Made by a program: the position numbers and the translations under genes
Notes under the pieces: model-generated
What the model saw: only the letters and a program-made list of their open reading frames with translations
Database searches by the model: none
Told to the model about the DNA's origin: nothing
Shown here: positions 44,462-56,395 of the stretch, piece by piece
Position numbering within the stretch: the first letter of the stretch is position 1
Layout of the letters: each line of letters begins with the position of its first letter
Assembly: GCF_963678635.1 (NCBI RefSeq)
Contig: NC_087070.1
Coordinates: 30,718,390-30,782,389, forward strand
Origin: Symsagittifera roscoffensis
Taxonomy: Eukaryota > Xenacoelomorpha > Acoela > Convolutidae
Direction of reading: 5' to 3'
Length of the DNA stretch: 64,000 nt

Positions 44462-45719
44462 GATTTTTCTGCATATCTTTATTCGGTTTGCCCGGATAGT
44501 TTAAATCTGCCTCGCTCAATTAAAGGACACCCGGCTTACTGTATGTCAATTATCACCATCGAAAATGTTTAGATTTAACAAATGAGATCATAAGGGTATA
44601 AGTGTTTTTTTATTGCTTTTTTTCCTCCATCTGCGACATAATAGCAGAAAAATTTAAATTCACGATGTCCGGTTGCAAGATAATTTGGTATAAGCACTAG
44701 TCAAACAATAATCTAAGCATGTTTGTAATGCAGCCCTTGGCTTGTGAAACCATTGCCCGCATCCAGTTTCAAGCGTTAATAATCGATTATATTATGAATT
44801 TAGTACCAGTCTTACTAAAATAGAAAAACATTCGATTTTAATCAACTAATATTCAATTATAATCTCCTTTTTTAAGATCAAATTAGAATTAATTAAAATC
44901 CATCATAATCAATTATTTATTGGTCCAGTTTTCGATACAAAATCCACTTCATTGATAATCACAGCGTCCACGTCTTGCGTAATTGTCTGCGTAATTTTGT
45001 TTTTCAACACTCTAGTAACCTTCCAAGATTCAAATTATCTTTTGATCATTTTTCCCTGTCCCAACCTGTCTATAAAGCACCTTTTTAGCGTTATAAACAC
45101 TCGGATTTGAAAAACTATTCTTGTCCCAGTGTATTTCGAATTCACCGCTATAGGCGCCACCCCTACTACAATGATCAAAACCAGAACAATTCCTCTCCTT
45201 TCCGGGGATACAATCAAATTCAAAATCACCATCAGACTTTCCATTATACTAAGGCTTTCGTCATGAAATTAGACTAGTTATGGCAAACCTTCTTCAAATT
45301 GGGTCTTTCAGTTTTTTTTATTAGATTATAAAAAAGCTCCTACTCGCTCTTCTTAGTCGTAACTAGCTTATCATTGCTTGCTTTTTGACATAGCAAAGAG
45401 TTTGTGATTTACGGTGTTTTAAACAGCATAAATCAAAAAAATTTCCATGTATCATGTGTTGCCACTTCTTTTTCCAGACCATTTTTCAGTGCCTCTCCAC
45501 CGCATTTTTAAAACCAATTGAGTGACTTTCCAGTTCAAAACGTAAGCCTTAAACATATTCTAAAAAAGTAAGCATTAAACAAAAATTGAGAAGTGTATCA
45601 ACTGCTTACGCATTCAACGTAAGCATTAAACATAAAAAGTTTATCCTTATATTTTTTACGTTAACCACTACTAATTTTTTATAACTATTATCATTTAATA
45701 TCTGAATTCCAAAACAAAA

Positions 45720-47960
45720 TCTCGCACTTTAGTAAATTAAAACTTCTTCAATCAGGTAACTTCCATGCAAATCCGGGTCCACTGATGAATTTTGTTCTGA
45801 TCTACAAAAAGTGAAAATTACGAAATGATTATCAAAATATTTGCAGAAGTAGAGCCAGGAAAATTTCAGACCTGAAACAACTTGTGAAAGCGCTTGATGA
45901 TAATACGATTTTCAATTTCTCGGAAACTTGGCTAAATTACTCAAACAATCAAAAATCATGGGCTCTAGAAAAAGAGACATTTGTTTAATTTAGATGTGAC
46001 AGATCAGTCGAAGTCAGACTTGAAAATACGTCAAGACTTGAATGTTGTGCACAAACAATAGGATAATTTATCGATTGAGTTTAAAATTTCATCCAATGAA
46101 AAAGAGCCTCCTTTTAAACATAACTTACAATCAAGCAAAATAAAAACTGATTTCATTGAAGAATTTGCCCAGTCGATTGACTATGCACAATCATTTATCA
46201 CTAATATGAAAGTTAGGCAGTTTTAACCTGAATTATCTTAACCATAACAACAAAGAATCACTTGATACACTTCTCACAACATACAATCTCGATGTCACTA
46301 ATAAAACGATTCCCACTCACTCTAAATCACTTATAAGCTGCATAATCACCGATTTTAGTTTAGTAGACCCAACAAAAAAGTCAACCCTGCTTACGACCCT
46401 TATTAAAACAGATCACTTGGCAAATATTTTCATAACTGAAATTGAAATGTGCGGAAAAAAACTCCTTTCAAGCGCAAAGTATATGATGAAAAATAACTAC
46501 TCAGAAAAATAGTTCAAACCATAACAAACCATAAAAAAAATCATGGAAAATTTTTACCAGCAAAGTAACTCAGAAGCAATGTTCCACATTTTTTGTCGAA
46601 ATCTAATTGAAAAAATTAAAAAATTTGCTCCACAAAAGACAACTTTTATACGTAATTTAAACCAAAAGTAAACCTATAAGATGATAATTTCATATCGCAG
46701 TTTTTCAATTCAAAAAACCGAAAGTGAAAAATGGAATGTTTTTAACGACATAAGAGCCTTCCAAAAATCATCTAACAGCATTTCTCTTCCAAAAAAATCC
46801 TTCGAAAAGATCGTAACTAATAGCTTCAAGATGGCAAATCTCCTTAAATACAAACTTTCAACACTATGTTGTTTCTATGAAAAAGACACAGGGAGCTGTC
46901 TTACTGAAGAACCACATCAAAACAAACCTAACAACAAAACTCCATATTTGTTCAGATTTATAACTACCGTAGAGTATAAAAACTAAATTTTCAAACTTTA
47001 TGCAAAAAAAATCGCAAGGCCCCTCTGACATTCTATCATGGACCCTTAAAGATGGTTGCAATGAAGTCTACACGCATCTTACTTTTCTTTTCAATGAATA
47101 CCTGAAAAACAATACTTCTCCACAAGAGCTACTATACGCAATTGTCAGACCAATTTACCAAAAATAAAATCCTGAAGTACCTGAAAACTACGCGCCTATC
47201 TCAACTATTGGAGCATTGTTAAAAGTGTTCGAAAAACTAAAATTTATTCAAATTAACGGATACCTTTTATCCTAAAACCTTTTGAACTACACTCAATTTG
47301 GCTTTTGAATATCATATTCAACATCTGAGGCTACGTTATTTTGCCAATAATACAGAAAAACAAATGATAGCAACAATTCTGTTTCTTGATCTTTATTATA
47401 TCTCCCAAAGTCATTTGATTCTTGTGACCATAATCATTTAAAACAAAGCTCAAACTGTTAAATTTTTCAGAACCTGCTTTAGACTAGATAATTTTTTTCG
47501 TAAGCGACTGATCCCAGATAAAAATAGTAAATAACACTTAATCGGACTAGATCGCAAATCATCAAAGTGTCCCACAAAGCACTGTTTTAGCATCTCTCAT
47601 TTCCAACCTGTACATTAACGATCTTAACAAACACCTGACTAATTCATGCAAAGTAGTTCAATGTTCAGATGACACAATTTTTTTTTCTATGAGGATAAAA
47701 ACAAAACAATTGCACTGAAAGAGCTTGAAAAAAATTGCAGTATTTTATTACAAGACTTTTGGAGACACTTAATGCTAAGAAAACAGAACTTATCATCTTC
47801 AGAAGAAAAAATGTTAGCAAAAATACACAATTACCCTGGAGAAAAATATCAACGAAGAAAAATTCAAAGTGCAAAATCTTGGAGTAATATGAGACCAATT
47901 TTTGAAATTTCAAGACGAAGAAAAATGGGATTAAAACACTACAGTCGATCAAAAAACCCC
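45720..47960 (+). pseudogene. Non-LTR retrotransposon ORF2, duplicate copy 2
   Basis: The same motif series as copy 1 (2A-like block near 45760-45780, RT motif C CSDDT near 47662), carried by the 4.36-kb duplication. It has its own extra small indels, for example a T-run lengthened after the SDDT codons. It stops at the 0.7-kb deletion. Confidence 0.75.
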
Positions 47961-47969
47961 CCAAAAAGG

Positions 47970-48116
47970 AGAAGTGCTGTTTTTTTCCAGAGTTTTGTCT
48001 GCGGTGCGATATGGGAAAGCTCGTAAAGTCAATTTTCTCGACCTAAACAAAAAATCAGTTTTTTCGAAAATCAGTCCCCCCTCCCCCAACTCGAGAAAAT
48101 CCTAAATCCACCCCTG
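47970..48116 (-). mobile_element. Solo hAT MITE end in duplication unit 2
   Basis: Nearly identical to 44315-44461; present because of the tandem duplication. Confidence 0.6.
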
Positions 48117-48429
48117 ATTTTTCTGCATATCTTTATTCGGTTTGCCCGGATAGTTTAAATCTGCCTCGCTCAATTAAAGGACACCCGGCTTACTGTATGT
48201 CAATTATCACCATCGAAAATGTTTAGATTTAACAAATGAGATCATAAGGGTATAAGTGTTTTTTTATTGCTTTTTTTCCTCCATCTGCGACATAATAGCA
48301 GAAAAATTTAAATTCACGATGTCCGGTTGCAAGATAATTTGGTATAAGCACTAGTCAAACAATAATCTAAGCATGTTTGTAATGCAGCCCTTGGCTTGTG
48401 AAACCATTGCCCGCATCCAGTTTCAAGCG

Positions 48430-49340
48430 TTAATAATCGATTATATTATGAATTTAGTACCAGTCTTACTAAAATAGAAAAACATTCGATTTTAATCAAC
48501 TAATATTCGATTATAATCTCCTTTTTTAAGATCAAATTAGAATTAATTATAATTCATCATAATCGATTGTTTATTGGTCTAGTTTTCGATACAATTATAA
48601 TCAATTATAATTGATTATAATCCATTATTTGTATTCAAAATTCTACTATATTAGTTTTGCACAAAATTCCATTATAAACGATTATAATTGATCATAATCC
48701 CTTTTGTTTGTCCATTTTGTCTTCGAAGTTGCATCTAAATTGCATATTTTTTATGCTTTTTGTAGACGTTGGTTCCTATGAAAACTGAGAAAAATGTTTT
48801 TCAAGTTTTCCAATCAATTCAAATTTATAAGGTTTTTTTTTTTTTAATTTCATCCCCATTGGAGTTGTTTTGTGGCGCTTATTTTAAGCTTTTTAATCAA
48901 CAAAACATCAGCAAATTGATTGAGTTTTGTGATTGATTTAGAAGAGTTATTTTTCATCTACGGCGGGAATCTTTCCACTGATATGAAAGGATCTCTATGA
49001 AACTTTTGTTTCGAGGTAAAACTTTGCGTTCAGATGAAGCAAAGTGTTCAAGAGATCTCTCTTTTAGAGTTTTTCTTATTGACACAAAAATAATAACCCA
49101 TAAAATACAAATCGAATAAACTTTAAAATTGACAAATTTTGGCAAAATAAGAGATTATAATCGATTATAATAGATTATAATTGATTCTAAGGGTTTTTTG
49201 TAAGAACTATAATCAATTATAATCGATTATAAGAGATTATAATCTCTTGGAAAATATCACGATTATAATCAATTCTAAACCCTTAAACACCTAATTTTGG
49301 TAATTATAATCAATTATGATTGTCAAAAAATCATCATAAC
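48430..49340. repeat. AT-rich field of palindromic TTATAATCGATTATAA words
   Basis: More than twenty overlapping copies of ATAATC(G/A)ATTATAA-like palindromes, dense at 48430-48720 and 49150-49330 with a unique stretch between. Spacing is irregular, so it is not a simple satellite. No protein frame is present. Confidence 0.75.
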
Positions 49341-49481
49341 ATTCCGTTATATTGGATTATTTACGATTAAACTTGGATGCGTGTGGTGACATTACAAAAC
49401 TGATTTTGTTTGAAGTGGGGTAAGCGAGCCAGATTATACAGGTTTTGCAAAAAATAGGTGGATAGCTTCCGGTTTCAAATC

Positions 49482-50246
49482 TCAGTTTAAAGTGTTGCAG
49501 ATCCATGGCTGGCTTTTGCAAATGATATTTTGCTTAAACCATGAAAAGGTTAGGAAACGGTTCAGTCTTTGGGCAGGTATTACGGCACTCCAACCAAGGC
49601 CGATTTTCATCTGATAGGGAAAAACATCTAACACAGTTTGATCCGCACGCATCAAGGAAAATCTTTTCAAACGACCAGTGCCGAAACCGACTTTAGCTAT
49701 AAAATTCCGACGACAATCTGGATCGAAATAAGACCAAATCGCATTCAGTTTTTTGTTTTCATCTTTGTAGTTTGTCAATTTTTCAAAATATTCATCAACT
49801 GTCTGCATCGATTTTTTATAACCCATGCTAAAATATGTGGTGCATTGTCGAAAACAACAACCTCCCTCGTCCGAATAAGCATTATGATGACGATATATTC
49901 TATGCAGCTTTAGAGTACAAGCTTGATATCCGCCTGTTTCTAAACTGAATTTATAAAAAAGATAATCAAATGAATGGTTATAGAAAACCGTGAACGCGGG
50001 AAACTGGTCTTCATCTTCGGTTTCAAATGCATCCAGACAATAATAAAGACTGAATCGGCGGCAATTCAGCCATAAAGGCGGAATACGGTAAAGGTGATCT
50101 ACAGGGACGGCGAAAGTTAGGGAAGTCCAGATCAGACGAGTTTGAGGTTGTACCACAATATCTTCTGATGCAACAAGTTGATGAATATTTCCCCACAATA
50201 AAACGTAAAGAATTAACAGAAGATCTGAAAATAGTAACAGAGACAT
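49482..50246 (-). CDS. Hypothetical secreted Cys-rich protein, 254 aa
   Basis: I do not recognise this protein. The ATG at 50246 opens a hydrophobic N-terminus (MSLLLFSDLLLILYVLLW, charged residue only after about 25 residues) that fits a signal peptide. The mature part is rich in aromatic residues and has about nine cysteines, including GGCCFRQC and a C-terminal CKSQPWIC pair, suggesting a disulphide-bonded extracellular protein. The 254-codon frame is unbroken among heavily decayed neighbours, which argues that it is or was recently constrained. A TATAATATT lies about 30-40 bp upstream of the ATG on the minus strand. No intron is apparent. It could be a cellular gene or the remains of cargo from a mobile element. 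Confidence 0.55.
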   Translation of the reverse strand: MSLLLFSDLLLILYVLLWGNIHQLVASEDIVVQPQTRLIWTSLTFAVPVDHLYRIPPLWLNCRRFSLYYCLDAFETEDEDQFPAFTVFYNHSFDYLFYKFSLETGGYQACTLKLHRIYRHHNAYSDEGGCCFRQCTTYFSMGYKKSMQTVDEYFEKLTNYKDENKKLNAIWSYFDPDCRRNFIAKVGFGTGRLKRFSLMRADQTVLDVFPYQMKIGLGWSAVIPAQRLNRFLTFSWFKQNIICKSQPWICNTLN

Positions 50247-50368
50247 ACTTGAGCTGAGCGGTTAGTCGGAATATTATAGTAAACAAAGAAGGATAGCTAG
50301 ATTATTAAATGTCATTATTCGACCATGTTTGTTAAATAATGAAGGTCAAGTTTCTCTCGTTTGAAAAC

Positions 50369-50811
50369 AAGAGACAAACTTAAGCAAGGGTGAAGCTCTG
50401 AGTGTTCCGACTGCCTTTTAAGGCTTATGGAGCAGTAAAAACATTAAAAAATTAAACGTAAAAAAATGAAAATTTTTTTTTTTATTATTTGAAATTTTTT
50501 ATGAAACTCATCACCCCACACGCCATATAAAGTACAAAAGGATAGATTTCGCAACTTGTAACAAATCAATTATGGCAAATAAGCTTCGTTAAACCAATTT
50601 GGAACTATTTCTAAGACGGATTAACTCTCCGCTTACGCGTTAATAGCGCGAAATATATCGCGCGTTAATTGTCCCAAACTGGCCAAAATTGCAGTCTTTA
50701 AACCCTCATAACTTTACGAAAAGCGATCAAAGGTAAAATATCTCTTTAAAATTAAACTCAGGACAACAATAGCTTTCGAATGATGTAAAAAAATTCAGTC
50801 AAAAATGGCTC
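50369..50811 (-). mobile_element. Helentron-like element interrupted by the Polinton
   Basis: Right end degenerate (CAAGAGACAAACTTAAGCAAGG, TGAAGCTCTG), then GTTCCGACTGCC and the normal core to GTCAAAAATGGCT. There the family sequence stops, about 90 bp short of its left end, and unrelated sequence beginning CGAGTAGTATTG takes over. Confidence 0.82.
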
Positions 50812-51410
50812 GAGTAGTATTGTAATCCGCCGTGTGTCCTTAGGGGGGGGGGGAGGTCTTTTCTTTTTTAAAGACCCCAAAGTACCCTGCCCGAAATAAA
50901 AAGAACCCTCTCTTAGGACACCCGACAGACAAAATTTTTGGGTATTTATTTTCGTGCGGTGGTTAAATTTAATCCCTTCCAAACTTTCCCACCACTAAAT
51001 AAGTATGGGTATATCCGGCTGCGGTTTTTTCGCATATTTTTATCTAAAAGCTAATCCTTTTCGTTCATATAAATATGAGTTTACATAAAGTACCATTCAT
51101 ATTTCCTTTTAAAAATTTTTGATAATTATTGTTCGTTTCTCTTTCTTATTTTATTTTCAAACTTATTTCCAAGTCTCCCTTATTTTCGATTTGCACCATT
51201 TTGATTCTTTTAGCCTTACTATTAGCTTACTTTGGGAAACTAAATACGCAATCCTTCGCTCCTGAATCAAGGGTAAGTTGCATTTACCAGTCTCTTTTGC
51301 GCCGGTCTATTTAACTTAAAACAATGTTTGTTGAATGTTTATATTTACAAATGTACAGCCGTAATTCCAAGTAACAAGGCAATTTAGCCGACATTTTCAA
51401 GTGAAAAATT
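50812..51410. other. Polinton left terminal region, no gene
   Basis: Contains a run of about 12 G and an inverted pair GTGTCCT / AGGACAC (about 50832 and 50917). The terminal inverted repeat cannot be verified because its partner lies outside the window. Confidence 0.5.
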
Positions 51411-51949
51411 TTATTGATCAATTTTATCAAGTTTTCTCCTTTTTTTCTGACTAGAACGAACGGACGCTTCTGTTAGAATGAATGGATTATTGATAGGCGG
51501 AGGGTCTCTTGAACTGCTAGCTGCGCTTTCTTCTTGAAGCTCTTCCTCCGTATAGCTTTCTTGAAGAAAGCCCCAATCTGGGACCCGGAATTCCGGTGAT
51601 TGCCAGCTTTCGCTGTTTTCGCTGCTATAAGTCGGGGTATTTGTCAACTGTGAGTTTGCCCACTCGCTTTCTTCCGCAATGGCCTCGAAGAACACATTTT
51701 CTTCTGTAGACCTGTGTCCAAAGGGCAATGTAGATATCCCGTCGATTAGTAAGAACCGCTTACTATCGAAGGGTGAAAGGGCAATTCGGTTCTGCGCTAT
51801 GGTTATGTTGGTATGGGCTTTCGATTTTATTGAGTAGTTGTATATACGAAGGGTTTTTCCACTCAGTAATGTTTCCCTGAACCTCTGGTGTGTAAGTTGC
51901 TGCTGGGATTGTTGCACTACTCTTTTTGCACTCCTCTTGCTAGTTGAAT

Positions 51950-52454
51950 CTAAATGAAGAACAAAGATTAGCCCATAAACATATTTTAGCTTTGTAAGCC
52001 CATAAAAATTTGCAAGCCCAGTTCTAGTATTAATAACGAAAAAGGTTCCCAAATCTGAATATTTTGAAGACTCACTGTCTAATAACCTTCCAATTTTTTC
52101 AATTCCAAAAAGTTTAAATATCTTAATTCATTCCAAATCAAAAAAATTCCAAATCGTGTCATTATAAAAAAATCATTCCATGTCAAAATTTTAAATTTGT
52201 TCACGTCAAAAAGTACAAAAGTGCGTTTGTGGTGAGTTTTTGCTTAAAACATTTTAAATGATGAATGGTTCTTCATTTTAAGTTTTTAAATGAAGAATGA
52301 GAGCCTTTCAGGGCTATTTATGTCTAATTAAATTGACAGGGATCAACAAAAGTTATTAATTTGGTCCCAACAAGATCCAAAACCCCAATGGAGGGAACCC
52401 TTAATGTAAAGAAATGGAGGGGACTTGGAGAGGTGCTTTTTTTTCAATACTAAC
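51950..52454 (-). other. Likely spliceosomal intron in the Polinton polB
   Basis: A GT-AG intron of 505 bp on the minus strand: donor GCAG|GTTAGT at 52454 and acceptor TTCATTTAG ending at 51950. Splicing restores an Asp codon and joins two conserved polymerase blocks, while the unspliced frame meets a stop at the donor. Confidence 0.65.
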
Positions 52455-55016
52455 CTGCATATTTCAACGAGTAGAGCTTTGGTTTCAACGCGATGAATTC
52501 TGCAATGATTTTTGCCGCCGCCTCGTACTTAATTTTCAATACAACCTTCTTATTCACATTGCTGAATAAGAAGTGATTGCTTGGGTAGTTGGAAAAATCG
52601 AAGCTATCGGTCAGTTTTTGCAGATCTGCGTATACGTCTTCGGTTTTTATCGCATAAATAAACAAATCTGTGTCACTGTATAGCAGTTCAAGGTTCATGC
52701 ATGCTTTCATTTGCCGATAATGAAAGTAAGTAAAACATGAATCTTTTCGACATATCCAAAATACTTGCACCAATTATCATGGGTTTGTCCCACAAAATAC
52801 TCGTTACAGCAAAACAAACAGTAGCAACATCCTCGTCGATTATCTGGAAGCTTTTCATCGTGCTCAAAGCTGTTTTTTGAAGCAATTCTCTTTCGTTTCT
52901 AATAATTTCTAGTTTTTTGCGTCCTATTTTGATTCCATAGTTTTACCGAATGCTGAATTTACGATGAGCATGTAAAAGTTCTCTTCAAATTTGTTGCGCG
53001 CTGACATTCTCAATTGAGTGTTTAAATCGACAAAGGGCTCCATCCATCTACCTTGACGAAATTTTAAGACCTTAATCAATTTGGTAACTCTTAAGCCTAG
53101 TTCTATGTAGGGTAGTGCAGAACGTAGCCTTCCTTTGGATCTAATGTTTGAACCAGTTTTGGTACCTTTGGTAGCGACGTGACCCCCATCTCCCCTAACA
53201 TCTGTATTTGCTTGTTACTTAGTTTATCCGTGCCGATAACTTCACGTGAGGGGTCTAGCGGGTAGTCTGCAAAGTAATCTTGAAGTTCTTCAGGTATACT
53301 GAGATCCACTTCCAAAATGTATCCCCACTCAGATTTATCGTCGGTTTGCAAAATATATTGGAGACTTTCCTCAACTATTGAGAAATCTTTAATGGGAAGG
53401 GGACAGTGTTTCATAATACCCCCGTATAAATTGTTAGCGTCTATATTTAATAGATAGCTAGAGGGCTCTTCAGGATTGTAGTCTTCGAGGTATTTATTGT
53501 TGGCTTTAAAAAAACGGCGTGCATATATCGATGACATCCCTCCCCGTATCATTTTTTGAACCATGTTCAAATGCTCCCTTTCTGTAAGTAACTTGAGGTC
53601 TGCATTGCAGACTTTTAAGAATGCATCGCCCGAGAGGTTACTAGCCGTGAAGTAGCATGCACAATCTAATCCGTACGTTTCGTTACAAACTTCACGAAAG
53701 GCTTCGAATACTGAAACGAGTAGTAGTACGTACGTTGCTAGGTATACATCATGGTACTCGCCTAGTGATGCGCATTTCTTCTCGGCGAAAACTTTAATGG
53801 CATGGTTGTACTGATTTTTCGAAACACTTATTTCCCCTCCCTGTAAAGTGTTGCTCCACATTTTTCTAGCTGGCAGTCGGTTTTCTCGAAATTTTTTAAA
53901 ACTGCTTAAGTATGAATACGGGTAGAAACCTTTTTGTTTTAGCAATGCTATCTGTTCTGCTGAGTAACCAAGTTCTTCAAAGTAATTTTCCAGTAGGAAA
54001 ACTTTTTCTTCCGGCAAGTATTCGACGAGTTTTGAAAGGGGGGACAGCATGAATTTAAAGGAGTCTATGAAACGTAGATTTTCATACACTTTTTGAATTT
54101 TCCGTTTTTATCGGTGTATGATTTGATATAGACCGACATAGTGAGTGATATATACTTCTCCTCAGTGGAAGGGATCACTGAGTAAGTGTTTTCGGGGTTA
54201 CTGTTTGAGAGCGCCTTTATAATGAAATGCAGATCATAGTTTGACAAGTTATGCGCTATTACGGGTATATAGTTCGCCGTTTTTCGGTTGATATTGCATT
54301 CGTTATGCGCCCACCCCAAGAACTTGTTGGTATAGTGACAGTGATCAAGTACAACTTGGTCATTGTCAGCAAATTCTGTTTCACATATCCAACAAGTGTG
54401 CGCTTCTTCACGCGTGCAACTTGGTGTGCCAGTGAACGTGTAATACTTTCGTTTTTCGAGGTATATTTGTTTCACCAAAGATTCGAGCGAGGCGATCAAT
54501 TCCTTTATAACATTTTCTCCTCTCTTCAGTTCAAACTTTAAAACTTCGCGTTTCCCAAATTCAACAACGGCCAGAGCGTAACCGCATGGTTGATGAATCT
54601 CTAGTGTTTGGGTGCTAAATTTTTTTGGGTCGGGTTGCGGTCCGTATACGGGTAGTAGTAGCGATTCGAGGTCAAAGTAAATAACTCTCGGTACATACCA
54701 GCGGACAGTTAAATTTTTGAAACGATGAGTGTCCTTTTCCGGTTTTGGCATAGTGATTACCACTCCCTGGTCTTGGTAGCACATTTCCTGGTGCCTTTGT
54801 AGAATATCGATGGATGAACATGTATGGAAGCTTTTGCGGCAAATATGGTTTCGGTATCGGTGTAATTTTCCACGCACATATTCCACAACCCTCATCAAAT
54901 CAGTGATCAGCACATAGTGATGAGTTTGTCCGTTCCTGAGTAGTAGTAGGTGAACACATAGATCACTTGAGTATTTGCTGGACACTCTCAAAGGTAGCAA
55001 TTCACCTTCTTTGTAC

Positions 55017-55115
55017 CTAATGAAAACAAACAATTGAGTGCTCGGGTTTCTGGTTGAACGTAATGTGTTATACATGATTAAACAAATATTTTGTCAAAAA
55101 AAAATCAATGCTCAC
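55017..55115 (-). other. Likely small intron in the Polinton polB
   Basis: A 99-bp GT-AG intron: donor TTCCG|GTGAGC, acceptor TTTTCATTAG. Both sides carry family-typical sequence (DIDRFEQLN upstream, GELLPLRV downstream) in a compatible phase. Confidence 0.65.
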
Positions 55116-56350
55116 CGGAATACATTGACTTGACAGTTGTTAAGTTGTTCAAATCGGTCAATATCATATAGTCCCATTGGCATCTCGTACCAGCCTTCAA
55201 TTTTCACAACATGTTCTTAGGAGAGCTTGTAATTTTTCAGTTTGTTTCGATGTTAGTAGCTTTGGGCAGCAGGATAAAGAGCAGTTGTGGTCTCTGAATA
55301 TCGATCATGGTACGCGGCCACAAAGCAGTATAGAAGGCACTTCTGATCGTTTCTCGTTTTAATGTTGGTGAAACTCTGTTTCACCGGTCTCAATGAATCG
55401 GAAAGGTCAATGTATGAGCCAGCACGGATAGGAGAAAATGCTGCAAAACTTACAGCCAGCTTTTCAATGCGCTCCACAATCCAACCGCTACCGTGGGAAG
55501 CGAACGTGTTGATGGCATTGACCATATGCTCAATCAATTCAAAATATGTCTCTTTCTCGATTCCATTGAAGAAGACATTGATCATCTTAGAATTCAGATA
55601 TAACATTGTCTTCTCGTGGCGTAACACCCCGCCACCAGTTTCGTTTGTATCGCTCGAGAACTTTATCATACTCACGTCCACATGCAGTTGAAATTTACAG
55701 GGTCCTTCCTGCACTCTTTCGTCTATCAACGCATCAATTTCCTCTTTGTTTCGCATGATTACATTCATCAGATCCAATTCATCCTCCCTAACGCTCAACT
55801 CGTATCGTCTTAACTTTCCCCTAAACGCAGATTCAGTTGGAGCAGTTGATGTTCCCACCTCATTTCCGGGAGTCCAAATGGGTTGTTGATGGTTTTTCGA
55901 CATATGTTGCCGGAACTTCTCAACCGAGAGGAAGATTGTATGACAGTAGATACAAAGACTATCAGTTGAGACGTTGTGAGCTAGCTCGACATGCTCCCTA
56001 GCTTCCGCCAGCGAGCTGAAGGATTCTCGACATTCGTCACATTTAGTTGGTGGCGGTGGGGCTCCGAATATCTTATGGATATTTTGTTCATGTCGTCTCA
56101 AGTTCCCTGGTGAACTAAAGACTTTCGAGCAGGTCGAACAAATGACTGGTGTCTGTTTTCCACTTGAGTTAGGCATTGTTGGTTCAAGATTGAGTGTTCA
56201 GGAAAGAAGAATTCTTTTCAAGAAATTTTTCAAGTTTTACCAAAGCTGATTTTGACAAAGCAAAAGCGAGAAGTGAAAAGTTTTTCAAAAACAAAATTTG
56301 GATCAAGACTCAATTAATTAAACTCAATTACGTGGGTGAAGCATAAAATC

Positions 56351-56395
56351 AACAGTGGCTTTGAAGTGGTTGTAGTTTTGGGGCTTTATATGGTT
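56351..56395 (-). promoter_or_regulatory. Candidate promoter of polB: TATA box plus ACTTCAAAG
   Basis: On the minus strand CATATAAAG (about 56384-56392) is followed 16 bp later by CACTTCAAAG (56368-56359). The ATG lies 180 bp downstream. The same TATAAAG plus ACTTCAAAG pairing occurs at 58919-58940. Confidence 0.5.

Larger units (their letters stand above)
40578..44936 (+). repeat. 4.36-kb tandem duplication, unit 1
   Basis: Begins ACAAAATCCACTTC and ends CCAGTTTTCGAT. Repeated at 44937-48590 with only scattered point differences. It contains a decayed non-LTR retrotransposon and a solo hAT end. Confidence 0.93.
44937..48590 (+). repeat. 4.36-kb tandem duplication, unit 2, with a 0.7-kb deletion
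   Basis: Collinear with unit 1 at an offset of 4358 bp until 47960 (AAAAAACCCC). Then about 700 bp corresponding to 43603-44307 are missing and the match resumes at AAAAAGGAGAAGTGCTG. It ends at CTAGTTTTCGATACA, where the AT-rich palindromic field begins. Confidence 0.93.
51411..56176 (-). pseudogene. polB: Polinton protein-primed family B DNA polymerase, broken
   Basis: N-terminus from the ATG at 56176: three C2H2-type fingers (about residues 13-34, 45-67 and 74-95), then the conserved GSGW region. Exonuclease: YFDLES (ExoI), a Cys/His zinc site (CWICETEF...HCHYTN), HNLSNYD (ExoII) and an ExoIII block in which the expected Asp is Tyr (YLATYVLLL). Polymerase: DANNLYG (motif A), NSAFGKTME (motif B) and YSDTD (motif C). 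The C-terminal DSKRFLL...GISTLPFGH block is followed by an acidic tail and a basic end. Likely introns are 55017-55115 (CCG|GTGAGC to ATTAG) and 51950-52454 (GCAG|GTTAGT to TTTAG). Frame breaks lie near 55255, 54080, 53110, 52935 and 52745, so this copy cannot make the enzyme. It would replicate the Polinton genome. Confidence 0.88.
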
